A stretch of DNA of 64,000 nucleotides from Aquirufa ecclesiirivi (GCF_011250515.1 NZ_JAANOP010000001.1:620001-684000); one strand, 5' to 3'; shown: positions 54,401-62,290, numbered from the stretch's first letter. Notes: generated by a model not told the origin, from the sequence alone. Made by a program: numbers and translations.

Positions 54401-55412
54401 TGGCGACGGTAACATCACTAGGTTTAACAGGTGGAGAGGCTAGAGGCTCGGCAGCACCCACGGATAGCATATTTTTAGCGGTTGCTGGACTTCCTACCGT
54501 ATTAAACCCCGTATTTGTGGCTCTGACCACATTAGAAGAGTCTTTGGTGTTTCCAATCAGGTAATATTGACCCGCAGGAGGGCCATTTTCATCAGCGCTA
54601 TTTCCTGTGGCCCCTACCATCAAATAATAGGGCGAATTAAAGGCAATTTTATCTTTCGCTTGTGCATCATCGTCATAAAACCCAAAGACATAATCCTCAG
54701 ATACACTCATTTTGTCATCACCAAACCAGCGGTATTTATTGACATCGGAATCAAAACTCCATCCAGCTACAGCACCATAGGAATGATTACTGATTAGTAG
54801 GCTGGGGGATGCAGCACTGATTTTGGCATCATCATTCTGAAAATCCCATGACTTTAACGTCGCTTCAAAAGCCATACCTCTAGCTTCTGGATTAAAAATA
54901 CCAGAGGCTATCATCGTTCCACCCACGTGGGTCGAATGTTCGCCATACGTGATGGTCTTTTCTTGAGCTAAAACTCTGCCCGTTAATTCTTGATGGCTTA
55001 GTCGTACAGTTTGCTCATCCCATATGGCTAATTTGCCATATAAACTGTCGGATTTTCCTGTTAATTGTAGACCTAATGATCCTCCAGTATAAAATTGATT
55101 CGTTTTTGTTGCGATGGAAGCCACTTTATTGGAATATACCCCTTTGTAAATAGGTCTTCCATTGGGATTGATACTCTGAAGGTAGATGGATCTCTTTCCC
55201 ATTTTTGCAGAAGTGGCAATACCCTTTTCTGCGGCTAGTTTTTGAACCTTGAGATATAAGCTGTCCTTTTGAGAACTAAATTGATTGGCAAAATTCAAAA
55301 TGGCTTTTCTTCTTTCTATCGGGTATAATTCACCTTGCCCAAGATTTGAATGAGATGTTACAAAAAATAGAATAATCGCCGAAAAAAATTTCAATAAAAG
55401 TTTCGTCCTCAA
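51432..55412 (-). CDS. Secreted subtilisin-like (S8) protease with T9SS C-terminal domain
   Basis: This 1326-residue protein is probably exported by the type IX secretion system. A signal peptide is at residues 1-25. The S8 triad is visible: Asp132 in AIWDEQ, His159 in TYGEHSTHVGG, and Ser about 380 in MSGTSMATPQVSGS. A P-domain-like region follows, then a GEVED-type calcium fold (FVDWNQDGDFEDTGEMILDS), CARDB-like and Ig-like modules. The end (about 1245-1326) is a type A sorting domain: LTLFPNPTKEFIQIG ... GTYVMRM ... KFIKY. The start is TTG at 55412; a TAA lies upstream in frame and no ATG precedes the signal peptide. Confidence 0.93.
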   Translation of the reverse strand: MRTKLLLKFFSAIILFFVTSHSNLGQGELYPIERRKAILNFANQFSSQKDSLYLKVQKLAAEKGIATSAKMGKRSIYLQSINPNGRPIYKGVYSNKVASIATKTNQFYTGGSLGLQLTGKSDSLYGKLAIWDEQTVRLSHQELTGRVLAQEKTITYGEHSTHVGGTMIASGIFNPEARGMAFEATLKSWDFQNDDAKISAASPSLLISNHSYGAVAGWSFDSDVNKYRWFGDDKMSVSEDYVFGFYDDDAQAKDKIAFNSPYYLMVGATGNSADENGPPAGQYYLIGNTKDSSNVVRATNTGFNTVGSPATAKNMLSVGAAEPLASPPVKPSDVTVASFSSRGPTDDGRIKPEIIGIGKDLFSTGFLSNTDYERMSGTSMATPQVSGSLFLLQQLYQQLNKKFMWASTLRGLVTHTAFDVGQAGPDYTSGWGLLDLEKAGKMLQNKDNSYLLSEETLINGATKKMNLIASGKGQLHVSIAWTDPAYEGSNGKVLPIIPSSLNSRIPMLVNDLDIRLQSADGQLLPFILDPDNPTKAATAGDNIRDNIEQILVNQVVPGKSYSLTVSHKGILKNSKQDYALLISGMGGKAYCDITVQNKSNALEKFTLGTYSNSVSTSQDFTQNAIPVEIGSKIPIELTYSTSQSKQTKVFVDWNQDGDFEDTGEMILDSGLLSTTSFSGNATNFPATETGQYYRMRVVTELGNSATLAASCGNISSGESEEYVILTANASNDISALSISSPTGSFCASSTSSSLQIIVKNQGLKDQVNVPYELKILQNGIQIGKFTGTLVEVNSGKEVEETITGNFNLQAGQTYSFELSTLLPADQNTSNNTYTLNKTVENPSAPIVSGIQCAGLSELTLSATSGTPFWYTSDNTLVGSGLNIKVPGNKQYVASYNDFSGGLGPKTKSEFGGGTYYTTFGPTVIVEAKVPIVFESARIYVGTPGKITFDVIDKETGNVVSTVTKTVKATRTLRSDGIPGQLVDDKNDPGMVVALNLQIPSAGTYYLSQTCLDGASIYRSNRSKTDTINAPENIGFPYTIPNILNIPGALFNNGIITSGYYYFYDMTFKSLGCPSPRANVLVSVKDTPSASISPFGDLTVCQGASVTIQGKASDNTLIQWFLNGKAIDGATNLQYKALTKGKYEMVASYNGSCPATAPGLTINIGTIPTPTVSYATGILQAPANASVYQWYYGITAIAGANQASYIPIQSGAYQVKLTDVNGCLAVSDYINVVILATKKENPYPQLTLFPNPTKEFIQIGMPDQSMRDEYHIEIWDLQGKMVLEKVVVSSAISGNSLSLDVRSLPSGTYVMRMADFPSQAPVKFIKY

Positions 55413-55448
55413 ATTGTTAGCGGATTTGAATATCGAAAATACTATAAA

Positions 55449-56036
55449 TTATTTGATTTGCACTCGAAAGGTTTTCCGATGTAAGTAACAAGGGCCATGT
55501 GTAAGTATGGCTTTTCTATGTTGCATGGTAGGATAACCAGCATTTCGCTCCCAACCATATTCAGGATATTCTAAAGCCATTTTTTCCATTAATTCATCTC
55601 GATAGGTTTTGGCTAATATGGATGCTGCTGCTATGGAAAAAAACTTAGCATCCCCCTTAACGATACAAGTATGAGGGATTAATGGGTAGCTAATGAACCG
55701 ATTTCCGTCGACCAAAAGATGGTCAGGACGATGTTTTAATTGATCTACAGCTTGATGCATGGCCAAAACGCTTGCCTTATAAATATTGATTTTATCAATG
55801 GTTGGCGCATCTACTTCTGCTATGGCAAAGTCAATTGCTGTTTCTTCTATCTCTTTTTTTAATTGATTCCTTTGTCTTGCACTCAGTTGCTTGGAATCAT
55901 TCAAATAAGGGTGATGAAAATCTAAGGGTAAAATAACGGCAGCTGCAACTACTGGGCCCGCTAAACAACCTCTACCGGCCTCATCGAGACCGGCTTCTAA
56001 ACCTATATTTGAAAAATAGGGAAGAAGTGTCGACAT
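55449..56036 (-). CDS. rnhB: Ribonuclease HII
   Basis: RNase HII cuts RNA in RNA-DNA hybrids and removes misinserted ribonucleotides (EC 3.1.26.4). The 195-residue protein has the metal-site residues in [20 protein letters not shown] (Asp-Glu, with GRG motif) and LLVDGNRF (Asp). The [20 protein letters not shown] helix and [17 protein letters not shown] are also typical. Length is normal. The protease gene follows after 36 bases on the same strand and may be cotranscribed. Confidence 0.96.
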   Translation of the reverse strand: MSTLLPYFSNIGLEAGLDEAGRGCLAGPVVAAAVILPLDFHHPYLNDSKQLSARQRNQLKKEIEETAIDFAIAEVDAPTIDKINIYKASVLAMHQAVDQLKHRPDHLLVDGNRFISYPLIPHTCIVKGDAKFFSIAAASILAKTYRDELMEKMALEYPEYGWERNAGYPTMQHRKAILTHGPCYLHRKTFRVQIK

Positions 56037-56116
56037 TTGTGTATTAAATTAAAATCTTGTTCGTTTCAATTGCCTTAATGTCTGCAAAATTGATGAATAA
56101 TTCTCTAAGCTATCTC

Positions 56117-56791
56117 ATGCGCTCTAAAATTTATCTTTTTTCAATCTTGTTTTTAACTTTAACCCACATGCTTGTGGCACAAGGAGACAAGCCAAAAAAA
56201 ATATTTCATTTGTCCATGAAATCTGTCCGATTTAATGGAGATGTTTCCAACGGGGAGGTTTATTTATTTAAACCGTCAATTGAAGTTGGATTTGGGCTTC
56301 AATTTCCCATAAATAAACATTGGAGTTTTAACCCTGAAATTAATTTAGCCCAACGTGGCCATCATGGGAAAATCACGTATTCCGATTCCACATATTCAGA
56401 AAGAACGATAACCTTAAATTACTTAGATTTAAATCCCAATTTTGAATTAACCCTAGGGAAAGTTTCTGAATTTTCGAACAATATTTCTATATGGGGTGGA
56501 CCTTATTTAGGAGTAGGGCTTTGGGATAATACCTTAGTTGAAAATAAGATTATCAATCCCAATAAACCCAATAGTTTCATTACAATCACTAATTCTAGTG
56601 AGAGTTTTTCTAGTGATTTTCGCCGTATAGACGCTGGATTAAAATTTGGTATAGGAATCGTTGCAAAACGTTTTGTTGCCGCAGGTTTTACTTATCAAAC
56701 GGGTTTTATCAACATCACGGCTTCATCCGTTAAAACCTATAACCAGTCCTTAGGCTTTTATTTTAGAGTCTTTTTCGACGATATGTTTTAA
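56117..56791 (+). CDS. Small outer membrane beta-barrel protein
   Basis: The 224-residue product starts MRSKIYLFSILFLTLTHMLV and then AQGDKPKKIF, a signal peptide cut near AQ. The rest alternates hydrophobic and polar residues with many aromatics, ending in YNQSLGFYFRVFFDDMF with a terminal aromatic, as in outer membrane barrels. FRRIDAGLKFGIGIVAKRFV is like PorT-type/outer-membrane-beta-barrel (DUF) families of Bacteroidota. No closer assignment. Longer frames upstream lack sense before the signal peptide. Its TAA shares the palindromic TTAA at 56788-56791 with pyrC. Confidence 0.75.
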   Translation: MRSKIYLFSILFLTLTHMLVAQGDKPKKIFHLSMKSVRFNGDVSNGEVYLFKPSIEVGFGLQFPINKHWSFNPEINLAQRGHHGKITYSDSTYSERTITLNYLDLNPNFELTLGKVSEFSNNISIWGGPYLGVGLWDNTLVENKIINPNKPNSFITITNSSESFSSDFRRIDAGLKFGIGIVAKRFVAAGFTYQTGFINITASSVKTYNQSLGFYFRVFFDDMF

Positions 56792-58128
56792 TCTCTGTCA
56801 AAAAGTAAACGTTTCCCTAATTGACTTTCATTGAATTTTCCTTGCGTATAAGCTAAATGCCCCGACACGAATGTATGAGCAATGCTTGAATGAAAGGTGT
56901 GGCCTTCCATCGGGGACCATTGGCATTGGTAATGAAGGTTTGATTTTTCTACTTTTTGTGGGGTGTTGAAATCAACAACAGCTAAATCAGCCCAATATCC
57001 TTCACGGATAAATCCTCTATCTTGTATTTGGAAAATTTCAGCCACCGTATGAGCTGTTTTTTCTGCAATTTGTACCAGTGAAAGCACTCCTTCTTTTTCC
57101 AAGTCAAAAAGCATCAATAAAGGATGCTGCACCAAAGGTAAACCTGAAGGCGACTTCCAATAACCTTGTTGTTTTTCCTCCCACGTATGTGGAGCATGAT
57201 CCGTAGCTATAATATCCAAACTGCCCGTTTGTAGGGCTTTTCTAAGTGCATTTTTATGCCTTGAGTCTTTAATAGCAGGATTGCATTTAATTTGGTTATC
57301 GAGCTTTTCATAATCTGAAGCATCAAACCAAAGATGATGTACACAAACTTCGGAAGTGATCCGCTTGTTTTTGGAAGGTTTCCCTGTTTCAAATAAAGCC
57401 AATTCTTCCTCTGTACTTATATGGAGAATATGCAGGCGAGTATTCCATTTTTTGGCTAAATCGACGGCCATAGTTGAAGATAAATAACATGCTTCCTCGT
57501 TTCTAATTAAAGGATGTATCAAGGCTGGAGCGTCTTCAGGGTACTTGTCACGAAACAACTTCGTACGCGCTTTTACAGTTGCTTCATCTTCACAATGTGT
57601 GGCAATCAATAATTCACTCTTGGAAAAAATATTTTCCAACGTTTGGCTATTATCCACCAACATATTGCCTGTGGATGAACCCATAAAAATTTTTATACCG
57701 CAGACATCCTGTTTATTGGTTTTCAAGACTTCTTCCAAATTGTCATTTCCCGCCCCCATAAAAAAGGAGTAATTGGCCAAGGATGAACGTTGGGCAATGG
57801 TATATTTATCGGCTAATATCTCTTGAGAAAGGGCACTGGGGACTGTATTCGGCATTTCCATGAAACTGGTAACGCCACCTGCTACTGCTGCTCTAGCTTC
57901 ACTAGCAATATGTGCCTTGTGGGTTAGGCCAGGCTCTCTAAAATGCACTTGATCATCAATCATTCCTGGAAAAACATGTTTCCCAGTTAAATCCATGATT
58001 TGTTCATTTCCTTGAGGACTAATCGTACTAGCAATTTTGTCAATTCGGCCATTAGAAATGCGTATATCCCCTTCTATAATCTGACCTTCATTGACTATTT
58101 TAGCATTTTTTAATAGGTAATTCGACAT
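56788..58128 (-). CDS. pyrC: Dihydroorotase, class I, Bacteroidota type
   Basis: The enzyme closes carbamoyl-aspartate to dihydroorotate in pyrimidine synthesis (EC 3.5.2.3). The 446-residue amidohydrolase shows CGIKIFMGSSTGNMLVD (the Lys expected to be carboxylated), LLIATHCEDEATV (His), LHILHISTEEE (His) and IIATDHAPHTWEEK (Asp). The first metal motif, usually HxH, reads DDQVHFREPG, so one His is Gln, as in other Bacteroidota homologues I recall. ATG at 58128 starts one base after the upstream PorE-like stop. carA, another pyrimidine gene, is far away at 7.7 kb. Confidence 0.93.
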   Translation of the reverse strand: MSNYLLKNAKIVNEGQIIEGDIRISNGRIDKIASTISPQGNEQIMDLTGKHVFPGMIDDQVHFREPGLTHKAHIASEARAAVAGGVTSFMEMPNTVPSALSQEILADKYTIAQRSSLANYSFFMGAGNDNLEEVLKTNKQDVCGIKIFMGSSTGNMLVDNSQTLENIFSKSELLIATHCEDEATVKARTKLFRDKYPEDAPALIHPLIRNEEACYLSSTMAVDLAKKWNTRLHILHISTEEELALFETGKPSKNKRITSEVCVHHLWFDASDYEKLDNQIKCNPAIKDSRHKNALRKALQTGSLDIIATDHAPHTWEEKQQGYWKSPSGLPLVQHPLLMLFDLEKEGVLSLVQIAEKTAHTVAEIFQIQDRGFIREGYWADLAVVDFNTPQKVEKSNLHYQCQWSPMEGHTFHSSIAHTFVSGHLAYTQGKFNESQLGKRLLFDRD

Positions 58129-58129
58129 A

Positions 58130-60154
58130 TTACTCCGCTTTAATTTCTGTAATTTTAAATTCAGTTCTTCTATTTTGTTGGTGCATTTCTTCACTACATT
58201 CTACCCCATCAGCACATTCATTAACTAGCTGACTTTCTCCATAACCTTTCGCTTTGATCCTCTTTTGGTCGATACCTCGCAGAACAATGTATCGGACAGC
58301 TGATTCAGCCCTTCGTTGAGATAGCTTTTGGTTATAAGGAACACTACCTCGTGAGTCCGTATGCGAGCCTAATTCAATTGAAACGTTGGTATTATCACGT
58401 AAGAATTGAACAATTTTTTCTAATTCTTCTGAAGCATCATTTCTGATTTCTGCCCGATCTAAATTATAGTAAATGGGGTTGATTTGATACAATTGGGTAA
58501 TTTCTTTACCCACTTCTGCTTTGTCCATGACGATTTGCCAAACAAATGTCGTATCAGTAATTTCCTTTTTTAATAACCTTGCTGGAATTTCTCTTCCTTC
58601 CATCGAGAATGTCGATCGCTTAATAAGGTAATCTTCTTTTTCACACACAAAGTCGATTTGGTCATTTTCTCCCAAATCCATAATTTCCAAACGTCCTTTT
58701 TTGTTGCTATACCCTGGATCTATACTTTGTCCATTTCTGCGTATACTGACTTTGACGGAATCAATAGGCTTACCGCTTGGATCTATGATTTCTGTTTGCA
58801 AAAAGTATTGAACGATTTTATTTTCAGTAGCAGCTACTACTGGCGGAGCCTCATTGGTCCACCATCTTTCAGGATTGCTAACAGGGGATTTAAAATAATA
58901 AATGTCATCATCTCCTTTCCCGCCAGCACGATTGGAACTAAAATATCCAGATAAGGAGTCCACCAAGCTAATGCCAAAATCATCAGAAATGGAATTCATC
59001 GGTACCCCTAAATGCTCAATGATAATCTCATTTTCATTCCGTGAAGCAACGAATAAATCTAGTCCACCTAAACTAGGATGTCCATCCGATGAAAAATATA
59101 ATTTACCATCTTCACTCACAAAAGGGAAAATTTCATCACCTGGGGTGTTAATCGCAGAGCCTAAATTGATGGGTCTACCAAATCTACCTGAGTTATCCAT
59201 AGGTGAACGGTAAATATCCAGTCCCCCTTTGCCACCACGTCTATTGGAACTAAAATATAAGGTTTTGCCATCTGATGAAAAAGCTGGGCTGCCATCCCAA
59301 GCAATAGAATCGGAAATGGCTAGTCTTTCTGGTACTGACCAATCATTGCCATTTCTACGACTAATGTAGAGGTCTACATCTGGGGATAAATCTTTGTTTT
59401 TACCTGTATTTCCTCGAGCAAAGACCACCGTATTACCATCTTTGGAAAAGGCTGGCGTACCCTCATTGGCATTTTCCTTATCAATCATCGGGCTAAATAA
59501 GTTCAAAGCCCCTAATTCTACAGGACTCTTCAATGATGCTTTATATAGTCCCAGATAGGGTAGTCCATTGTTCTTATAGATACTTTGTTTTCTTGAGCTT
59601 GTGATAATTAATTCATCCCCCAGTTTTCTGGCAGAGAATTCAGCCATGGGCGTATTCCCTTGAACAGCCTGAACTCCAACAGGACTCGTTTTTTTCTGTA
59701 ATTCACTTACTTGAGGAAGATTTTCTAATTCAATTTCTGCCTTAAGTTTTAAGGATTTACTCGGTTTGTTTTGAAGGAAATCCTTTAACGCAGATTGTGC
59801 AAGCGTATAATTCCCTGTCGCTTTTGCCGCAAAAGCCATATTGAATCGAATCGTATTATCCGTATTTCCTTTGGATAAAGCCGTTTGATAATAGGGTAAA
59901 GCGGAGGAAATCCGATTGGATAAGCGATAAGATTCCGCAATAAAATAACTGGTTTGGTCTAATTGATATCCTTTCTCAGCTAAAGGCTTTAATTGTTGAA
60001 TGACCAATTCATATTCCCCTTTATCGAAAGAATTAAGTGCTTTTTTAAGCTTAAATTCATCTCCTTGGCATGCTAAAAGGCATAGCGCAAAACTGATTCC
60101 TAAGAAGGAATTGATGATCAAGCGTAATGTTGACTTCTGTTTGGCGTATTTCAT
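58130..60154 (-). CDS. PorE-like OmpA-family lipoprotein (TPR, propeller, CRD, OmpA)
   Basis: The 674-residue protein has a lipoprotein signal (LALCLLACQGDEF-like; Cys near residue 29). TPR units follow at about residues 35-135 (YFIAESYRLSNRISSALPYY). A PD40/WD40-like beta-propeller spans about 165-430 (NEGTPAFSKDGNTVVFARGN, WDGSPAFSSDGKTLYFSSNR, DEIFPFVSEDGKLYFSSDGH). A carboxypeptidase-regulatory-like domain lies near 455-520 and an OmpA peptidoglycan-binding domain near 560-674 (IELGSHTDSRGSVPYNQKLS). This exact order is that of PorE, a T9SS component in Porphyromonas. OmpA proteins with such parts are many, so orthology is not proven. It is upstream of pyrC by 1 base. Confidence 0.85.
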   Translation of the reverse strand: MKYAKQKSTLRLIINSFLGISFALCLLACQGDEFKLKKALNSFDKGEYELVIQQLKPLAEKGYQLDQTSYFIAESYRLSNRISSALPYYQTALSKGNTDNTIRFNMAFAAKATGNYTLAQSALKDFLQNKPSKSLKLKAEIELENLPQVSELQKKTSPVGVQAVQGNTPMAEFSARKLGDELIITSSRKQSIYKNNGLPYLGLYKASLKSPVELGALNLFSPMIDKENANEGTPAFSKDGNTVVFARGNTGKNKDLSPDVDLYISRRNGNDWSVPERLAISDSIAWDGSPAFSSDGKTLYFSSNRRGGKGGLDIYRSPMDNSGRFGRPINLGSAINTPGDEIFPFVSEDGKLYFSSDGHPSLGGLDLFVASRNENEIIIEHLGVPMNSISDDFGISLVDSLSGYFSSNRAGGKGDDDIYYFKSPVSNPERWWTNEAPPVVAATENKIVQYFLQTEIIDPSGKPIDSVKVSIRRNGQSIDPGYSNKKGRLEIMDLGENDQIDFVCEKEDYLIKRSTFSMEGREIPARLLKKEITDTTFVWQIVMDKAEVGKEITQLYQINPIYYNLDRAEIRNDASEELEKIVQFLRDNTNVSIELGSHTDSRGSVPYNQKLSQRRAESAVRYIVLRGIDQKRIKAKGYGESQLVNECADGVECSEEMHQQNRRTEFKITEIKAE

Positions 60155-60204
60155 GGAGTGTAAAAGAAATTCAAATGTAACAAGCTAAGCTCATTTATTT
60201 CACG

Positions 60205-60257
60205 TACCTTTGTATAAATTTCGAAAATCGAAATAATTACAAGACAAAAGCGTCTTG
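60205..60257 (+). promoter_or_regulatory. Promoter -7 box and structured leader of the pseudouridine synthase gene
   Basis: TACCTTTG at 60205-60212 matches TAnnTTTG and would give a leader of roughly 73 bases. Two perfect inverted repeats follow: TTTCGA/TCGAAA around AAA, just after the -7 box, and CAAGAC (60240-60245) with GTCTTG (60252-60257) around a 6-base loop. A cold- or growth-linked RNA control element is possible but unproven. Confidence 0.4.
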
Positions 60258-60291
60258 CTTCTTACAGCAGTGATGTTGCAAATTTAGTATT

Positions 60292-62256
60292 ATGAGAAAA
60301 AGAATTGATAAGAACGACGGCCGTCGTTCAGATTCAACCCCCAAGTCTTCGGACGACCGCCGTTCAAGTAGAGGCGGAGAAAGAGCACCTTATGCAGGTT
60401 CTCGTTCCAATTCAGAAGGACGTCCCTATTCAGGACCACGTTCAGATAGCCCAAGAAGTTTTTCTGGCCCAAGAAGAGATTCAGGAGATTCTCGTCGCCC
60501 ATCTGGTGACGGAGAAAGAAGACCTTATTCAGGACCAAGAAGTGATTCAGACCGCAAACCCTACGAAGGAAATCGTGAAGGTGGCGAACGTCGTTCATTC
60601 TCTGGCCCAAGAAGAGACTCAGGAGATACTCGTCGCCCATTTGGTGACGGAGAAAGAAGACCTTATTCAGGACCAAGAAGTGATTCAGACCGCAAACCCT
60701 ACGAAGGAAATCGTGAAGGTGGCGAACGCCGTTCATTCTCTGGCCCAAGAAGAGACTCAGGAGATACTCGTCGCCCATCTGGTGACGGAGAAAGAAGACC
60801 TTATTCAGGACCAAGAAGTGATTCAGACCGCAAACCCTACGAAGGAAATCGTGAAGGTGGCGAACGCCGTTCATTCTCTGGCCCAAGAAGAGACTCAGGA
60901 GATACTCGTCGCCCATCTGGTGACGGAGAAAGAAGACCTTATTCAGGACCAAGAAGTGATTCAGACCGCAAACCCTACGAAGGAAATCGTGAAGGTGGCG
61001 AACGTCGTTCATTCTCTGGCCCAAGAAGAGACTCAGGAGAGACTCGTCGTCCATCTGGTGACGGAGAAAGAAGACCTTATTCAGGACCAAGAAGTGATAC
61101 AGACCGCAAACCATACGAAGGAAATCGTGAAGGTGGCGAACGCCGTTCATTCTCTGGCCCACGTAGAGATTCAGGAGATACTCGTCGCCCATTTGGTGAT
61201 AGAGAGAGAAGACCCTATGATGCAAACCGTGAATTTTCGGAGGATAAGCCATTTGTGCCCAAAGAAGATTTTCGTTCTGAGCCAAGTAGCGAACAAGGAA
61301 ATGATGAAGTAAAGCCAAGAGCTTATAGTAGTGATCGTACTCGTCCTGACACAAGAAGAGAAGATGCTCCAGAAAGCAGAGACTTTTCTGAAGGTAGAAA
61401 TGCTAAGTTCTCCAAGCGCGATACGTTTAAAAGTAGAAATCGCTATGAAGAGAAACCTGCTTTTACACCTCAATATAAGTTAGATCGTTTTAGAGAAAAA
61501 GCTCCAGCTCGTATACAAAAGAAATTCATTCAGGAAGAGCGCAAGAATGATTCCATTCGTTTGAATCGTTACATTGCCAACGCCGGTATTTGTTCTCGTC
61601 GTGATGCAGATAAGTTGATTGAAGCAGGAGAGATCAAAGTAAACAATAAAGTAATTACAGAAATGGGCTATCAAGTTCAGCCTACGGATATTGTCAAATA
61701 TGGTAACCGTAAACTGAACAGAGAAAAACCCGTTTATGTGCTTTTAAATAAACCCAAAGATTTCCTTACAACTACGGAAGATCCCAATGATCGCAAAACG
61801 GTGATGGAATTGGTGAAAAATGCAGGTGATGCCCGCATTTACCCAGTAGGTCGTTTGGATCGTAATACAACAGGTTTGATTTTATTGACCAATGATGGCG
61901 AGTTAGCTGATAAATTAACGCATCCATCCAATGAAATTGAGAAAATCTATCAAGCAGAATTGGATAAACCTTTGACAGATGAAGATTTGGAGAAGATCAA
62001 AGCAGGTTTGACTTTAGAGGATGGAGAAATCAAGGTAGATGATATCGCTAAGGTTACACCAGATGGATACGTTGTAGGAGTAAAAATCCACTCAGGTAAA
62101 AACCGCATCGTTCGTCGTATTTTCGAACACGTAGGTTATGAAGTAACCAAATTGGATCGAACTACATTCGCTGGATTGAATAAGAAAGATTTGCCTAGAG
62201 GAAATTGGAGATATTTGTCCGAAAGGGAATTGGTTAAGTTGAAATACTTAATGTAG
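60292..62256 (+). CDS. RluB-type rRNA pseudouridine synthase with repeat-built disordered N-terminus
   Basis: Residues 420-654 are a complete pseudouridine synthase of the RluB/E/F type. An S4 RNA-binding domain is at SIRLNRYIANAGICSRRDAD. The catalytic Asp523 lies in YPVGRLDRNTTGLILLTNDG, and VGVKIHSGKNRIVRRIFEHV is near the end. RluB acts on helix 89 of 23S rRNA in E. coli. Residues 1-420 are disordered: rich in Arg, Gly, Ser, Pro and Asp, with a 46-residue unit repeated five times (SGPRRDSGDTRR..., PYSGPRSDSDRKPYEGNREG). Typical RluB has about 290 residues. The tail resembles RGG-type RNA-binding segments. A terminator follows. Confidence 0.93.
   Translation: MRKRIDKNDGRRSDSTPKSSDDRRSSRGGERAPYAGSRSNSEGRPYSGPRSDSPRSFSGPRRDSGDSRRPSGDGERRPYSGPRSDSDRKPYEGNREGGERRSFSGPRRDSGDTRRPFGDGERRPYSGPRSDSDRKPYEGNREGGERRSFSGPRRDSGDTRRPSGDGERRPYSGPRSDSDRKPYEGNREGGERRSFSGPRRDSGDTRRPSGDGERRPYSGPRSDSDRKPYEGNREGGERRSFSGPRRDSGETRRPSGDGERRPYSGPRSDTDRKPYEGNREGGERRSFSGPRRDSGDTRRPFGDRERRPYDANREFSEDKPFVPKEDFRSEPSSEQGNDEVKPRAYSSDRTRPDTRREDAPESRDFSEGRNAKFSKRDTFKSRNRYEEKPAFTPQYKLDRFREKAPARIQKKFIQEERKNDSIRLNRYIANAGICSRRDADKLIEAGEIKVNNKVITEMGYQVQPTDIVKYGNRKLNREKPVYVLLNKPKDFLTTTEDPNDRKTVMELVKNAGDARIYPVGRLDRNTTGLILLTNDGELADKLTHPSNEIEKIYQAELDKPLTDEDLEKIKAGLTLEDGEIKVDDIAKVTPDGYVVGVKIHSGKNRIVRRIFEHVGYEVTKLDRTTFAGLNKKDLPRGNWRYLSERELVKLKYLM
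60463..61152 (+). repeat. Five tandem 138-bp repeats inside the pseudouridine synthase gene
   Basis: Unit boundaries at 60463, 60601, 60739, 60877 and 61015 are exactly 138 bases apart; a sixth partial unit begins at 61153. Units are nearly identical at DNA level. Differences I see include PFGD/PSGD, GDT/GET and SDSD/SDTD codons. The unit length is a multiple of three, so copy number can change without shifting the frame. Residues 58-287 are encoded. Confidence 0.95.
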
Positions 62257-62264
62257 GTACAAAC

Positions 62265-62290
62265 AAAAGGCCCACGAAAATGGGCCTTTT
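62265..62290 (+). terminator. Terminator of the pseudouridine synthase gene
   Basis: AAAAGGCCCA at 62265-62274 and TGGGCCTTTT at 62281-62290 form a perfect 10-bp stem over a 6-base loop. It lies 8 bases after the stop. The A and T flanks allow action on both strands, and it faces the convergent AraC gene. Confidence 0.9.

Noticed and set aside
60463-61152. CRISPR-like array
   Set aside because: The repeats are directly adjacent, 138 bases long and coding, with no unique spacers.
60290-61354. Minus-strand open frame of 354 codons and + strand frame of 335 codons over the repeats
   Set aside because: They arise from the 138-bp repeat being free of stops in several frames. They match no known protein, and the overlapping frame encodes a recognised enzyme.
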